From: Thraustochytrium sp. TN22
Lineage: Eukaryota; Sar; Bigyra; Thraustochytrida; Thraustochytriidae
Assembly (NCBI GenBank): GCA_013306675.1
Contig: JABLUY010000011.1
Location: 1-64,000 of the forward strand
Direction of reading: 5' to 3'
Length of the DNA stretch: 64,000 nt
In this document: one piece after another, positions 36,528-47,205 of the stretch
How the letters are laid out: every line of letters starts with the position of its first letter
Numbering within the stretch: position 1 is the first letter of the stretch
Notes under the pieces: model-generated
Told to the model about the DNA's origin: nothing
What the model saw: the letters and a program-made list of their open reading frames with translations, nothing else
Database searches by the model: none
Program-made: the position numbers and the translations under genes

Positions 36528-38436
36528 ATGGAGGAGGAGAAGGTGTATGGTGACACCGAGGGGTTTGTCGACGTCCTCGGCACGTACGAGCTGCTAGACC
36601 TCCACGACCTGGATGGAGGCCACGGGGGCGCTGTTGACTTCCCCTCGTTGGAGCTGGAGCTGCCGCATCAGTCGCACCTGCCCGATGCTCCTCAACACCA
36701 GCACCTCAACCATGACCACCCGCATGTGGCATACGAGCCTCAGGCGTACGCGCTCCATCCACAGCAACCTCATCACCAAAACCATCAGCAGCACCAGCCG
36801 CACCCGCACCCGCACCCGCACGCGCACCCGCACTCGCACCCGCCCTCGCACCAGCACCAGCACCAGCACCAGCATCAGCACCAGCAGCTACACCAGCAGG
36901 CGCACCAGCAGCAGAACTTCGACAAGGTGCTCATGTCGTTTGTAAGTCTGGACGAGTGCGACAAGGCCTTCGACATGGCCCTTGAGGAGGTTCGCCGGCA
37001 CAAGCAAGAGCACCAGCAGCAGCAAAAGGAGCGGCCTCCGCAACAGCCACTGACGCACAGCGCGGAGCTGGCGACGGTGCCAACGCCGGCGCCCGGCCAG
37101 CCCGGCGTCATGCGAAGCGCTGCCAAAACCACAACAGCGGCGCCACTGGCTGGCGGCTCGCTCTTTGGGTCGTTCGACGAGGAGCGCTTCACGGACAAAT
37201 ATCAGCGAAACAACAAGGGCGGGAACCAGAAGAACGTGCGCTGCTTCCCGTGCTGCAGCGAAGAGGGCCACAAGGAGAAGAGCTTCTGTGGCCAGGCACT
37301 AGCCTTCCACGCCGTCTTCCACCCAACGCAGGAGGTCCCGGAGGCGCCGCGATTCATCGCCTATGGGCGCTTTGACACGGCCGAGGGCGAGTTCACCGGC
37401 ATCGAGGTCGGCAGCCTTGTGTCACAGGAGGTCCTCGTGGCGGAAGAGCGCAAGCGGAACAACCCGCTCGCGCCGTGGTACCCGGGCCGCGAGGAGTCTG
37501 TGCGCATGTCGGCGGACGGCGCCTTCTCCATTGACTTCAGCTTCAACTCGAGTCAGTCGGGCTATCACTACGACTTCACGTCCACGCGCTACAAGAGCGA
37601 CCTGCAGCACGTCTTCAATGTGTACATCTTCCGCTTCGCGGCGCGCCGGCAGCTTCTCTGTGTCGGCAAGTTCGCCAGCCCCAGCTTCCGCATTTACTGT
37701 CGCCGACGCAAGCGTCTGCGCCAGGTCGAGAGCGTGGCGGACCAGCCGCGCCTGCCGGCCACGCTGCTCTACCACGTCATCGGCCTGCTGCATGTGTCTT
37801 CCGATCTCTGCGCCGAGGTCGAGGACGACGACAAGGCGGCAGCGGCCGGCGGCCTCGCCAGGGCCTCGCAGCATCGTCGCCGCCTCCTCGAGGCACTGCG
37901 CGCACTCTCCCGTCACGTCGTCACCGAGAGCGCCTTCACTGAGCACATTCGCAGCGTATGCCAAGAGATCGCCGCGGACCGCGACCAGGGCGAGTCCGTT
38001 GACGTCGGCTACGCACGCTTTCTTGACAGCATGCTCTGGTACCTGGGCACCTACCTGAGCAAGCACGGCGGCACGACGCTCGCCGAGCTCGCCGAATTGC
38101 GCGCTGTCGCATCCAGCGACAAGGACCAAGACGCTGACGAGGACGCTTCCAGGTCGCCCAGCCCAGGCCCCTCGGCCACCACTATCGATGCCGACCGCGC
38201 CGAGGCACACGTGCGCCGCGTTTTCCTCGCGCTCGTCGACTCCTGCAGCGAGGCCGCGCACCGTCTTGGCAGGCGGCCCGACCGAGTCGTGCCAGCGCTC
38301 GACCAACAACAGCAGCATTTGCACGGCGCCTGGAAGCGTGTGCGCACCGAGCTCGGATCCTCCTTTGACTTTGATACCGTCATCATGAGCGCTACTGGCG
38401 ACTCCAGCCCGGCGACTCTGAGCAGCAGCAGCAGCA

Positions 38437-38467
<31 letters not shown>

Positions 38468-39158
38468 TTGCGGAAACTTGAGTGGCACGAACACCCAAAG
38501 TTTTGCTGCCAAGGCCAAAGGCACCTCCGGCAAGGGTGTGCCTCGGCCGCTTTGCGCCTCTTCGGACCCGGTGCAGTTGCCCGCGACAGATCTCCAGCGG
38601 TACATGAACGTCGGCCCGACGCACGCGTTGGAGGACTTTGACCCGGACGGCGACATCTCCAGCTTGGGCGGCATCTTCCTGGCCAACGACCCCTTTCTCG
38701 AGGAGACGCGTACACTGCGCACGGACACGCTGCACTGGCCGCCAATGCGCGTCAACATGATGCGCTGCATCGAGCTCGAGGGAGAGCTCATTCGCGTCGC
38801 GCCCAACTGCGTGCGCGTGCGTTACAACCCCAAGCTGCTCTCCGACGGCGTCCTTGACCTCCTCCTCGACGGCCAGGAGCACCCATACGACCTCATGGAC
38901 CCGCTCATGAACGCCACCAAGAAGCCCATGGCCTTGACCAAGCAAAACTTTGTCGCCGGCAATGCCATCGTCACGCGCATCAAACACACCGAAACCGTCC
39001 GCATCACCCGCATCAATTGGCTCGCACGCGACGGCACCTTGATGGGCCGTATCATCCTCGAGACCTGCTCTGTTTTCCCCGGCGCCAACGACTGGACTGT
39101 ACGCCGCATGCGATTCCACCGTCTTCAACCCAAGTCAGTGTCCTCCGGCTACAGCTAG
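36528..39158 (+). CDS. Family member 3: Cys-rich, basic-ended domain protein (unrecognised, TF-like)
   Basis: An 876-residue paralogue of the genes at 17495 and 23089. The N-terminus is acidic/hydrophobic (GTYELLDLHDLDGG, activation-domain-like). A His/Gln/Pro tract (about 78-128) follows, then NFDKVLMSFVSLDECDKAF (about 130-148). The core domain (211-398) opens FGSFDEERFTDKYQRNN, has KNVRCFPCCSEEGHKEKSFCG, then FSIDFSFNSSQSGYHYDF, and ends SPSFRIYCRRRKRLRQ. Helical segments follow (SVDVGYARFLDSMLWYLGTY; EAHVRRVFLALVDSCSEAA), a Gly/Ser run, and the C-terminal domain (734-876) with DGQEHPYDLMDPLMNATKKP. The Cys/His spacing could bind zinc. The ATG at 36528 (ATCATGG) follows an open but non-ATG stretch. 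The TAG stop is embedded in an (AGCT)n array. Closest to member 1 in the core. Confidence 0.8.
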
Positions 39159-39168
39159 CTAGCTAGCT
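39153..39168. repeat. (AGCT)n array overlapping the stop codon of family member 3
   Basis: AGCTAGCTAGCTAGCT covers the last codon and the TAG stop. In the coding frame AGC-TAG gives Ser-stop, so the repeat may itself have supplied the stop. Confidence 0.8.
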
Positions 39169-39876
39169 GGCCAGCGAGAGAGCGGCGGGACGAACAGTGA
39201 GTGCGAGAGGTCCTTGTATCTGTACCAGACTCAGAGAGAGGTGATGCATTTTTGTCATGTATACATGGCGACAGCGTTTTGTTCTTGCATGTCTCGCCCT
39301 GCTCACCCACCCACAAGGAGCCTTCGCAGCTGCAATTTCTTCTCCAGCCGACCCGAGCTCCAGTGCCCACGGTGAGGACAAGCGACGATGAACTTGAAGC
39401 GCTGTCTTTGCGATTCGGTGAGGTGCAAGTGCACCGCGACCGCGCTTTTCTCCGTTCGCGTCCAAGTGCCAGGAGATTCATTTTGCGGCCCATCAACATC
39501 GCCTGGCACCTCGCTCACGATCCAGCTTCTCCACGTCCCCCAGGCGCATCGAGTTCAAGCACATAAACTTTAGGGCTCTGCCAGAGCCTGGGGCTTGACC
39601 CATAGCAATCTGGAGCGCTCGGCCGCGCGCGCGGTGCAGCAGCCTCCAGCTCAGCGAGCTGGCTACGCTGGCTGGCAGGGTTCAACTTTTGCCGCGCTCG
39701 AGGCCCTGGCCGGGCAGAGCGGCCGCGCGTGGCCGTGGCTGGCCGCTCGGGCGCTGCGGTCTGGGCCTTGACTTGACTTGGCAGTCTTGCAGTCTGTCTT
39801 CGTCTCGGTTGCACCGAGCGCAGGGGACCAGACCAGTCCAACAACGTGCTGCGCGGCGCTGCCGGCAGGCGGCAGC
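39159..39876. other. Intergenic region upstream of the ABC transporter
   Basis: 718 bases without a supported gene. It should contain the ABC transporter promoter. The second half is GC-rich with TTGACTTGACTTGGCAGTCTTGCAG-like short repeats near 39770. No clear core promoter element. Confidence 0.5.
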
Positions 39877-42819
39877 ATGTCTCGGCGCGCGGCGGAGCGC
39901 GCGACCGGGCCGCGCTCGCGCAAGCGCAGCCGCACGCCCACCGCGCGCCAGAGCGAGCCCGCGCTGCCTGCGCAGGCCAAGCCGAAGGAGGCCAAGCAGC
40001 AGCAGCAGCAGCAGAAGCAGCAGCAGGAGCAGACGCAGCCGCAGCAGCAGGAACAACAGCAGTCGCCGCGGCTGTCGCTGTCGCGGCTCAGGTCGCGGAG
40101 CGTGAGCAGCAGCGGGCCCGGGGCGCCGGCGTCGCTCTGGACGCTGGGCTTGCTGGAGCGGCTGTCGGAGTCCATTCTGCGGCTCGTGGAGTCGCTCGCC
40201 AGGTCCTGGGTAGACGAGCATGGGCACAACCCTTTGGACCGCTTCGTGCGTGCGGACGACCCGGGCAAGAACATATGCCCGACGCAGCGCGTTGTGGTCT
40301 TTCTGGTGCTCGGCCTGCTGCTCACGTCCGGTGTGCTGTACCTGACAGAGGACCAGTACTTTGTAGGCCCAGTGCTCACGGACGAGGCGGGCGTGGTGCG
40401 CGAGGACCGCATCACGAACGCCACGGACTTCCCCGTGCATATCGCCTTTCGCAGTGTGGGCTGCGAGATCACGGGCCGCCCGGGCCCCGTGCTGGACGGT
40501 GTCACGGGCGAGATCCGCCCGGGCCGCCTCACGGCCATCATGGGCCGGAGCGGCTCCGGCAAGACGACGCTCGCCAACCTCATCCTCGGACGCTCGCGCA
40601 AGTTCTGCGACCGCCAGTTCGGTCGCGTGTACATGAACGGGCGACCGCGGTCGCTCGAGGTCATCCTCGACCGTGTCGGCTTCGTGCCGCAGTACGACGT
40701 CCTGTACCCGGAGCTCACCGTCGAGGAGACCTTGCGCTTCAGTGCCGAGACGCGACTGCCGCGCACCGCCTCGCGCGCATACAAGGAGCAGGCGCTTGAG
40801 AATCTGCTCGACCTGCTGGGCCTGCAGCACCTGCGGCACGCACGCATCAAATCTCAGGCCATCGGCGGGCTCAGCGGCGGCGAGATGAAGCGCGTCAGCA
40901 TCGGCATGGAGCTCATCACGCAGCCCAGCGTGCTCATCATGGACGAGCCCACCAGCGGACTAGACAGCGCCGCGGCCTACAATATCATGCAGACACTGCG
41001 CAACATCGCCGACAGCGGCGTTGCCGTCGTCGCGGTGCTGCACCAGCCCACCACGCGTATCTACAACCTGCTCAACGATACCATCTTGCTGCAGGCCGGC
41101 CGCCCGGTCTATGTCGGCCGGCGCCAGGACGTCCTCGGCTATTTCGACCGCCTCGGTTACGACATCCCGGACTTCGAGGACCACCCCTCGCTGCGCCACG
41201 CCGACGGCAATCACGAGCCTGGCGAGGAGGACAACGAGGAGCCGCGCGGCGACCTGCCGCTCAACGCCAGCTCTGCCGAGGTGTCGCCGCCCGAATTCCT
41301 GCTTGACATTCTCGCCGGCTTCGTGGAGCCCACGCGACCGCCCGGCAAACCAGCGCCCGCCGCCGAAACCGACCTGGTCGACCTGCGGCCCTCGCTGGAC
41401 GAGCTCTGGCTCGAGTACGGCAATGTCGACTCGCGCTGGCAAGACATCGAAATCGACATGGACCGCCTGCGTCGCGACGAGCAAGCGCGCCTCCAGCGCC
41501 TCTTCGACGACCCTGCACGCCCCGCCTCGCGCCGCCCCAAGCTCGGCCTCACTGCGCTGCTCGGCTCGGCGTCTGGCCTGGAGGCCTGCGACGACAACTA
41601 CCCGTCCGTCTTCCGCTACTGGTGCTACATCTTCTGGGGCCTCTCGCGCGACCCGGGCGACCCGTCCTACCCTATCCGCCCCAAGCAGGGCTTGCCCTAC
41701 CAGGTCTATCTGTGGTTCATACAGTTCGTGCGCATCGCATGGCGCCGCGGCATCTTCATCGAGTCTGGCTCCATCTCCGTGCTTGCGCTCACCGTCGCGT
41801 TCACGCGCTCCTACAACAACACGTGGAACCGCCGCGCTCTCGGCGGCTTCTTCATCTCCATCTCGCTCACGCTGTCCGGCATGCTCGACGCGCTCTTTAA
41901 CGACGACATCGGCCCGGTCCGGCGCGCCGCCGACGCCGGCATGACGCTCGGCGCCTACGAGTTCGCCAAGATCATCTTCATCCTCTGCAAGGCCACCTAC
42001 ATCTGCAACCTCTACGCCGTCGTCTACTTCTCCGGGCTCTACCTGCGCCGCGGCTTCTGGTGTATTTCGCCCTTTTCGCTGCGCCACTACGCCGAGTTCG
42101 TCCACCTCATTCACCAGCTCTACATGTGCGCGCACAGCATCGGTGGCTTCATCTGCGTGCTCACCGACCACAACTTCTACCAAGCCTACCTCATGGCGCT
42201 CGCCGCCTTTATCTGCGTCCACACCTTTGCCTTTTTTGCGCCTAGCCAGGTGCAGATTCAAAAGGACGCCCTGCTCTTTGGCCGCTTTAACTCCGCGCCG
42301 CTCATCAACTTCCTCTGCAGCCTCTCCTATGTGCGCTACTTCATGGAGGCCTACCTGCTCTGGGAGCCGCTCGACGAGGACACCGTCGGCCGCAACACCG
42401 CGCTCCGCCTCGCCGGCTACCGCGAGCGCCACAAGTCCATGTGCTTTACCTCGCTCTTTGCCATTTGGACCTTCAACCAGGCCATGCGCTTCGCGCTCTT
42501 CTCCCGCTTCAACCAGAACGTCTTCAACTCGCTCCACGACGCGCCGCTCTTCATCATCTTCGTCTCCAAGGTCACGCTCTCCTTCCTCTCTGCGCTCTTC
42601 ATCATGACCGTCGTCCACGACTTCCCACGCGTCCGCGAGACCTTTCGCAAGGTGCAGCACCGCCGCGAGTTGCGCGACCTTTACAGCCCCTCGCGCCCCT
42701 CCATGCCCTCGCCCGACTCCGTCCCCATCTGGACCTCCTTCAGTCTCGACGCTGGCGTCAAGCCTGCCGCCGCTAACCCCGACTCGGGCCGGGCAGGTCC
42801 TCCAAGTTGTAGCTTATGA
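39877..42819 (+). CDS. ABCG-family half transporter
   Basis: A 980-residue ABC transporter in ABCG order (nucleotide-binding domain before the membrane domain). A Gln/Pro-rich N-terminus is followed by one hydrophobic segment VVVFLVLGLLLTSGVLYL (139-156). Walker A GRSGSGKTT begins at 223, the Q-loop is VGFVPQYDVLYPELTVEETL, the signature LSGGEMKRVSIG starts at 332, Walker B LIMDEPTSGLDS at about 353, and the H-loop is VAVLHQPTTRI. A 250-residue acidic linker leads to a membrane domain (about 610-915) with roughly six hydrophobic helices, starting VRIAWRRGIFIESGS. It probably works as a dimer. Half transporters of this class export lipids or hydrophobic compounds, but the substrate cannot be read here. 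The extra N-terminal helix is seen in some plant-type ABCGs. The ATG at 39877 starts MSRRAAERA. Confidence 0.93.
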   Translation: MSRRAAERATGPRSRKRSRTPTARQSEPALPAQAKPKEAKQQQQQQKQQQEQTQPQQQEQQQSPRLSLSRLRSRSVSSSGPGAPASLWTLGLLERLSESILRLVESLARSWVDEHGHNPLDRFVRADDPGKNICPTQRVVVFLVLGLLLTSGVLYLTEDQYFVGPVLTDEAGVVREDRITNATDFPVHIAFRSVGCEITGRPGPVLDGVTGEIRPGRLTAIMGRSGSGKTTLANLILGRSRKFCDRQFGRVYMNGRPRSLEVILDRVGFVPQYDVLYPELTVEETLRFSAETRLPRTASRAYKEQALENLLDLLGLQHLRHARIKSQAIGGLSGGEMKRVSIGMELITQPSVLIMDEPTSGLDSAAAYNIMQTLRNIADSGVAVVAVLHQPTTRIYNLLNDTILLQAGRPVYVGRRQDVLGYFDRLGYDIPDFEDHPSLRHADGNHEPGEEDNEEPRGDLPLNASSAEVSPPEFLLDILAGFVEPTRPPGKPAPAAETDLVDLRPSLDELWLEYGNVDSRWQDIEIDMDRLRRDEQARLQRLFDDPARPASRRPKLGLTALLGSASGLEACDDNYPSVFRYWCYIFWGLSRDPGDPSYPIRPKQGLPYQVYLWFIQFVRIAWRRGIFIESGSISVLALTVAFTRSYNNTWNRRALGGFFISISLTLSGMLDALFNDDIGPVRRAADAGMTLGAYEFAKIIFILCKATYICNLYAVVYFSGLYLRRGFWCISPFSLRHYAEFVHLIHQLYMCAHSIGGFICVLTDHNFYQAYLMALAAFICVHTFAFFAPSQVQIQKDALLFGRFNSAPLINFLCSLSYVRYFMEAYLLWEPLDEDTVGRNTALRLAGYRERHKSMCFTSLFAIWTFNQAMRFALFSRFNQNVFNSLHDAPLFIIFVSKVTLSFLSALFIMTVVHDFPRVRETFRKVQHRRELRDLYSPSRPSMPSPDSVPIWTSFSLDAGVKPAAANPDSGRAGPPSCSL

Positions 42820-43268
42820 CAATCTTGCCAATCTTTGTGACGTTGGTGTGCCACGGGTACCAGCGGAGGTACAGGGGATCACCATGGCCGTCCTCGATTT
42901 GGCGGAACCTCAGCGTGACTACGTCCAAGCAACGCCAAGCAGCCAACTTGAAGCCCACGCTGAGCTCGCTCGCCTCGCGCGTCATGATTTGATCGCGTGC
43001 TCGCGCTCTGTGTCGCCGGCCCGTGGGGCTCTGCCCAGCCTAGTAAGCCCTCCTTCGCATGGGGTCAGCTTGGCAGAGCCGGGCCAGGGGAGGGCGCGGC
43101 ACCGATGGATGCCCTCGCCCGCCGGCCGCTGCGCAGCGCAGCCTAGCCCAGCGCAGCGCAGCGGCAGCCCAGCGTAGCCCAGCGCAGCGCAGCACCCTCG
43201 CGCGCAGCGAACAGCGGCTCTGGCCTTTCCAATTTTTTCATCCCGCGCCCCTCCATTCTGGCGAGCCG

Positions 43269-43298
43269 CATCCATCCATCCATCCATCCATCCATCCA
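43269..43298 (+). repeat. (CATC)n microsatellite
   Basis: Seven CATC tetramers, immediately followed by a (CTCG)n run. Confidence 0.9.
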
Positions 43299-43306
43299 AC
43301 CCTCGG

Positions 43307-43329
43307 CGCTCGCTCGCTCGCTCGCTCGC
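43307..43329. repeat. (CTCG)n array upstream of the TM2 fusion gene
   Basis: About five CTCG units, again in a 5' flank, passing into CCCG tetramers. Confidence 0.8.
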
Positions 43330-43780
43330 CCGCCCGCCCGCGGACGCGGGCGCGCACGCGAAGGCTGGCCGTCGCGGGCGCCACGCGCGGGCAGCAGGCC
43401 GGCAGGCCGCGAAGGGGCCTCCAAGGCGCGCGCGGCCGGCCGGCCCGGCCTGGCGCGCTGCTGTGTCGCACGGAGTCGTCGCGGCGGCGGCGCGGGCGCA
43501 GCAGAGCGTGACACAGCGCGCGGGCGGGCGCGGCGCGCGGCGGCAGCGCGCGGCGAGGGCTGCAGGCGCGCGGCAGGCGCAGGCGCCCCGCCGGCCCGCG
43601 GCGGCGGCGCGGCGCGGCGCGGCGCGGGGCAGCGCAGCGTAGCACAGCGCAGCGCAGCGCAGGGCAGCGCAGCGCCTGCACGGCGGCATTGACTGCGACG
43701 ACGCGGACCTGCACTGGAAGGACGTGGACTCGCAGGCAAGGAAGCAAGGAAGCCGAGAAGCGCGAGCGGTTGGCCTCGTG

Positions 43781-44058
43781 ATGGAGGCGGCGGCTGTGTC
43801 GGACGGGGTTGGTGATGCCTACTTCTCGCCGCTGGATGCGCCGTTCTCGCCGTACACGTACTCGGACGAGAGCAGCGAAGACTATCCGACCTCGCCCGGC
43901 TCGCGCGCACCTGAAAGGTCGACGCCAGGGAGCGAGTACTCGCTCCCGGGTCGCACTGGCGGTGGAACCAACGACGCTGCATCCACTGGCCATCAAGGGG
44001 CCATCAGTAGTGCGGGTGGCATCAGCACACCTGGACAAAGTAGTAGCAGCATCATCAG

Positions 44059-44094
<36 letters not shown>

Positions 44095-46897
44095 TACCAC
44101 TGGCAGTGAACACGATTACATGGCCAGTGATCACAGCGGCGCCAGCGGTGCGAGCAGTCCACAAGACGCGGTGCATGCGCCTGACTGGCACCCTGCTAGC
44201 AGCGTGCCGCAGACCATTGCAGAAGAGGATCTCGGAGACCTCATCGACCTTCTCGAGGCCGACACGGCAGACTACACGCAGTGGTTCGACTTGCCGGAGA
44301 ACGGCGCAAGCTACACCACGAACGGACACCACAGCGCGGCCGTCGTGCCCGGCTTCGAAGCGCCGCAGCCACCGGACATGAACTATCATCACTACCCCAG
44401 CAGCGTTGGCGCTGGCCCAGACCAAGGCGCAAAAGACTTGGGCGAGAGCAGCGGCAACAACGGCAGGAATCATCCGTACCTGCTCAGCATCGGTGGCTCG
44501 AGCCACCTTGAATCCAGGAAAGAGCCACATGCGAGCAGCAACGGCGGCGGCAACAGCACGGGCAACAGCACGGGCAACAGCTTCAGCAACGGTGATTCAC
44601 GTCACATCTCTGCTTCGACCTCGAGCTCGACAGAACCCACTATTTTTGGCGACTACGATGCCGCGCCGCACGCGCCAGTCAAGCTGGAGGACGCTGCGGT
44701 TCTGCAAAGCTTCGGCCACGCGCTGCAGCGCCTCGACCCATCCTCCGCAAGCGCTGGTGACATGCAATTCCTGGACGGCTTCCTCGTCGAAACAAATACG
44801 CTCCCCGGTGGGGTCCGCCGTGACGAGAACATCCTGCACCCACCCGTCATAAATGTGCCGTCCGCACCACATAGCGAGGAAAAGGAGCAGCAGCAGCAGC
44901 AGCAGCAGCAGCATTTCGTCATGCCTGCGCCACCGGTGCCACTCAGCGAGGCGGATGCTGTCGCGCGTGTGGACTACAAGTCGCACTTCTTGGCCAAGTA
45001 TTGGCGCAACGACCGCAAAAACCTGCAGTGTTTCCCATTTTGCCCCGAATTCGGTGACTACTACACGATGCGGGTCCAGGGTGAGAAGCACAACATCAGC
45101 GGCGGCGGCACGTGCAGCAGCGCCGTGGAGGCCGTCCTGCATAGCTCCGACGTCGAGCAGCGCAAGCTCAGCGCTCTCTCGCGAATCAACCTTGCCACCG
45201 ACGAAGGCAAAGTGACCAGCCTGCGGCCCGGCATGGTGCTCTCCGTCGACGACTTTCAGAGTCTCGTCAAGCACTGCCTGCGCGGCCGGACCACACCGCT
45301 GCCCGACGGCAGTACGCTCCTTACTTTCAAGGCCACCTGCTGGAAGCTCAGCGTCACGCTCTCCAAGAAGCGTCGCCCCAAGGACAAGCCTGACCTCGCC
45401 CCGAAGTACTGCTTCGAGGTCATCTGCCTCGAGCAGCTCCCAGACGGCTCCATGCGCATCATCACCAACACGCTCTCCAACTATTTCCAGATTGCCTCCA
45501 CGCGCACCTTGGCGCGCGAGCTCGAGTCGACTGGCGCCTCGGAGCCCTCCACACAGCCCTCACGCAAGCGTCCGGCCGAGCAAAAGATTCTCGTTGTCAC
45601 CTCGCCCGACGACCAGCTCCTCGGGACGGACCCACACCAAGCAGCGCCCAAGAAGCGCCATCTCGACTTCGCCGTTGAGCGCGCCGCTACGCGCACTGTG
45701 CCGCCGGCCGTTTTGGTACCGCCAGCCAAACCGGGCACACCCGACGACGAGGTCCGTGCGGCGCAGTCGCAAACGCCAGCGGAGCCCGAGGGCGAGCTCA
45801 AGCTCAACGCAGAGCAGTCGCCGAAGCTGCCGGACACCGTCCAGGATGAGGTCAAGGAAGTTCAGCCAAGCTCAAGCACAACAATGCCGCCAGCCACGGC
45901 CCCGCACGACCGCACTCACGCTGGCGAGAGCGAGAGCTTGCCGCCCACCGCGCCGCCGACCAGCGACGAGGAAGCCGGTGCCACGGGCGCGTCTGCATGG
46001 CCCCAGCGCGATTTGGACGGCCTCACGCGCCTCACGTCCAAACAGTCCAGCGCGCAGCACAGCGAGGAGGCCGACCTCGATCACCATGCGCGCCCCGCGG
46101 ACGCCGAGGTCGTGCCCTTCGCCCGGGCGCAGGTCGCCACCACTTTGGACGCAATCCCGCCACAGGCCTCTGGCACGCTCCCGCTTGACCGCGCGCAGCC
46201 CATTCACCCCTTCATCATCGAGGAGGACGGCAGTGCCGCGCCGGAGGAGCCATTCCGCCTCGACTACGCGTACCTCTACTGCTTCTTCCTCGGCATCTTT
46301 GGCGCGCACCACTTCTACCTCGGACGCACCATGTGGGGCATCGCCTACGCCTGCACGCTCGGGTTTTGCGGCTTTGGCTGGCTCTTTGACCTCGTGCGCA
46401 TGAAGTCCCTGGTCGACGAGGCCAATCATGAAGGCTCTGGCGCCTGCTCTCTGCCCGAGGCGTATGTCCTCTGGCTGCTCCTCGGCGTCTTCGGCGGCCA
46501 CCGCTTTGCGCTCGGCCAAACGCGCTGGGGCATTTACTACCTCTTCACCTTTGGCGGCATGGGCGTCGGTTGGCTCACCGACTTTTGCCGCATGCCCCAG
46601 CTGCATCACCGCAGCCTCACGCGCGGCTCCTCGCAAAATGCCGTTCAGCTGTGCGATCTCACCGATGCATATATTCTTTGGATGCCCGGCGGTCTCTTCG
46701 GGGCGCACCGCTTCTACCTCGGCCAGCACCGCATGGGCGTCCTCTACGCCTGCACCATGGGCATTCTCGGCATCGGCTGGGCCTACGACCTCTTCCAGCT
46801 TCCTTCCATGGTGCAGGCTCGCAACGCCACTCTCCAGGCCCGAGCTCAAGGCCGCTCTCGCGGCGACGTAGAGATGCAGACCCTCGCCTCGAGCTGA
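43781..46897 (+). CDS. Family member 4: Cys-rich domain fused to three TM2 membrane modules
   Basis: A 1,038-residue protein. The first 390 residues are Ser/Gly/Asn-rich and disordered, with an acidic hydrophobic patch EEDLGDLIDLLEADTADYTQ and a Gln run. Residues 398-583 are related to the core domain of the three paralogues: FLAKYWRNDRKNLQCFPFCP aligns with their YMRNN..KNLRCFPSCS, and CFEVICLEQLPDGSMR..SNYFQIASTR aligns with member 1 SFVVYTFQQLPDDTLR..SPSFRIYCRR. A basic KKRRPKDK lies within it. A low-complexity linker with Lys/Arg patches follows. Residues 825-1015 hold three TM2 modules, each with two helices and a GxFGxHxFxLG loop (GIFGAHHFYLG, GVFGGHRFALG, GLFGAHRFYLG). The protein could be a membrane-anchored regulator whose soluble part is released, but no cleavage site is proven. 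ATG at 43781; the open frame upstream starts at a non-ATG codon. Confidence 0.85.
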
Positions 46898-47187
46898 TTT
46901 AGGGCCAAATCAATTGTCTGATGTAAATCCACCGCTGTCTGTCTGCTGTGCTTGAGCGTGTTCCACTGCCTGCTCATTCGCCCGCATGGAGTCCAAGCTT
47001 GACCCGGATGCCCCAGCTATCAACAAAAGTCCTCGCATGTCAATTGCAGGTTGCCTGTCGGCCCTGGCGCGCCGCGAGGTCCTTTGCGGCCCGCCCGCTG
47101 TCCTCCCACTGCACTGGGTAGGCCTACTGCTTTACAGTTAACTTCGATCCTACTGGGCGCTGGTAGCTATCAAGTCCTGGGCCGCGA

Positions 47188-47205
47188 CCGGTACCGGAAT
47201 TCCGG
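47188..47205. promoter_or_regulatory. Two overlapping perfect palindromes
   Basis: CCGGTACCGG (47188-47197) overlaps CCGGAATTCCGG (47194-47205), both perfect, about 490 bases upstream of the RBBP4-fusion start. A protein-binding function is possible but inferred from symmetry alone. Confidence 0.25.

Larger units (their letters stand above)
42820..43780. other. Intergenic region upstream of the TM2 fusion gene
   Basis: 961 bases without a supported gene. It contains a (CATC)n run (43269-43298), a (CTCG)n run (43307-43329) and GCGCAGC-type repeats at 43610-43680 near the start of the next gene. Confidence 0.5.

Noticed and set aside
17495-39158. Assigning the three paralogues outright to COE/EBF or Rel transcription factors
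   Set aside because: Only the general pattern (Cys cluster, strands, basic end) is similar. The characteristic zinc-knuckle spacing and IPT/HLH parts are not there, so this is kept as a hypothesis.
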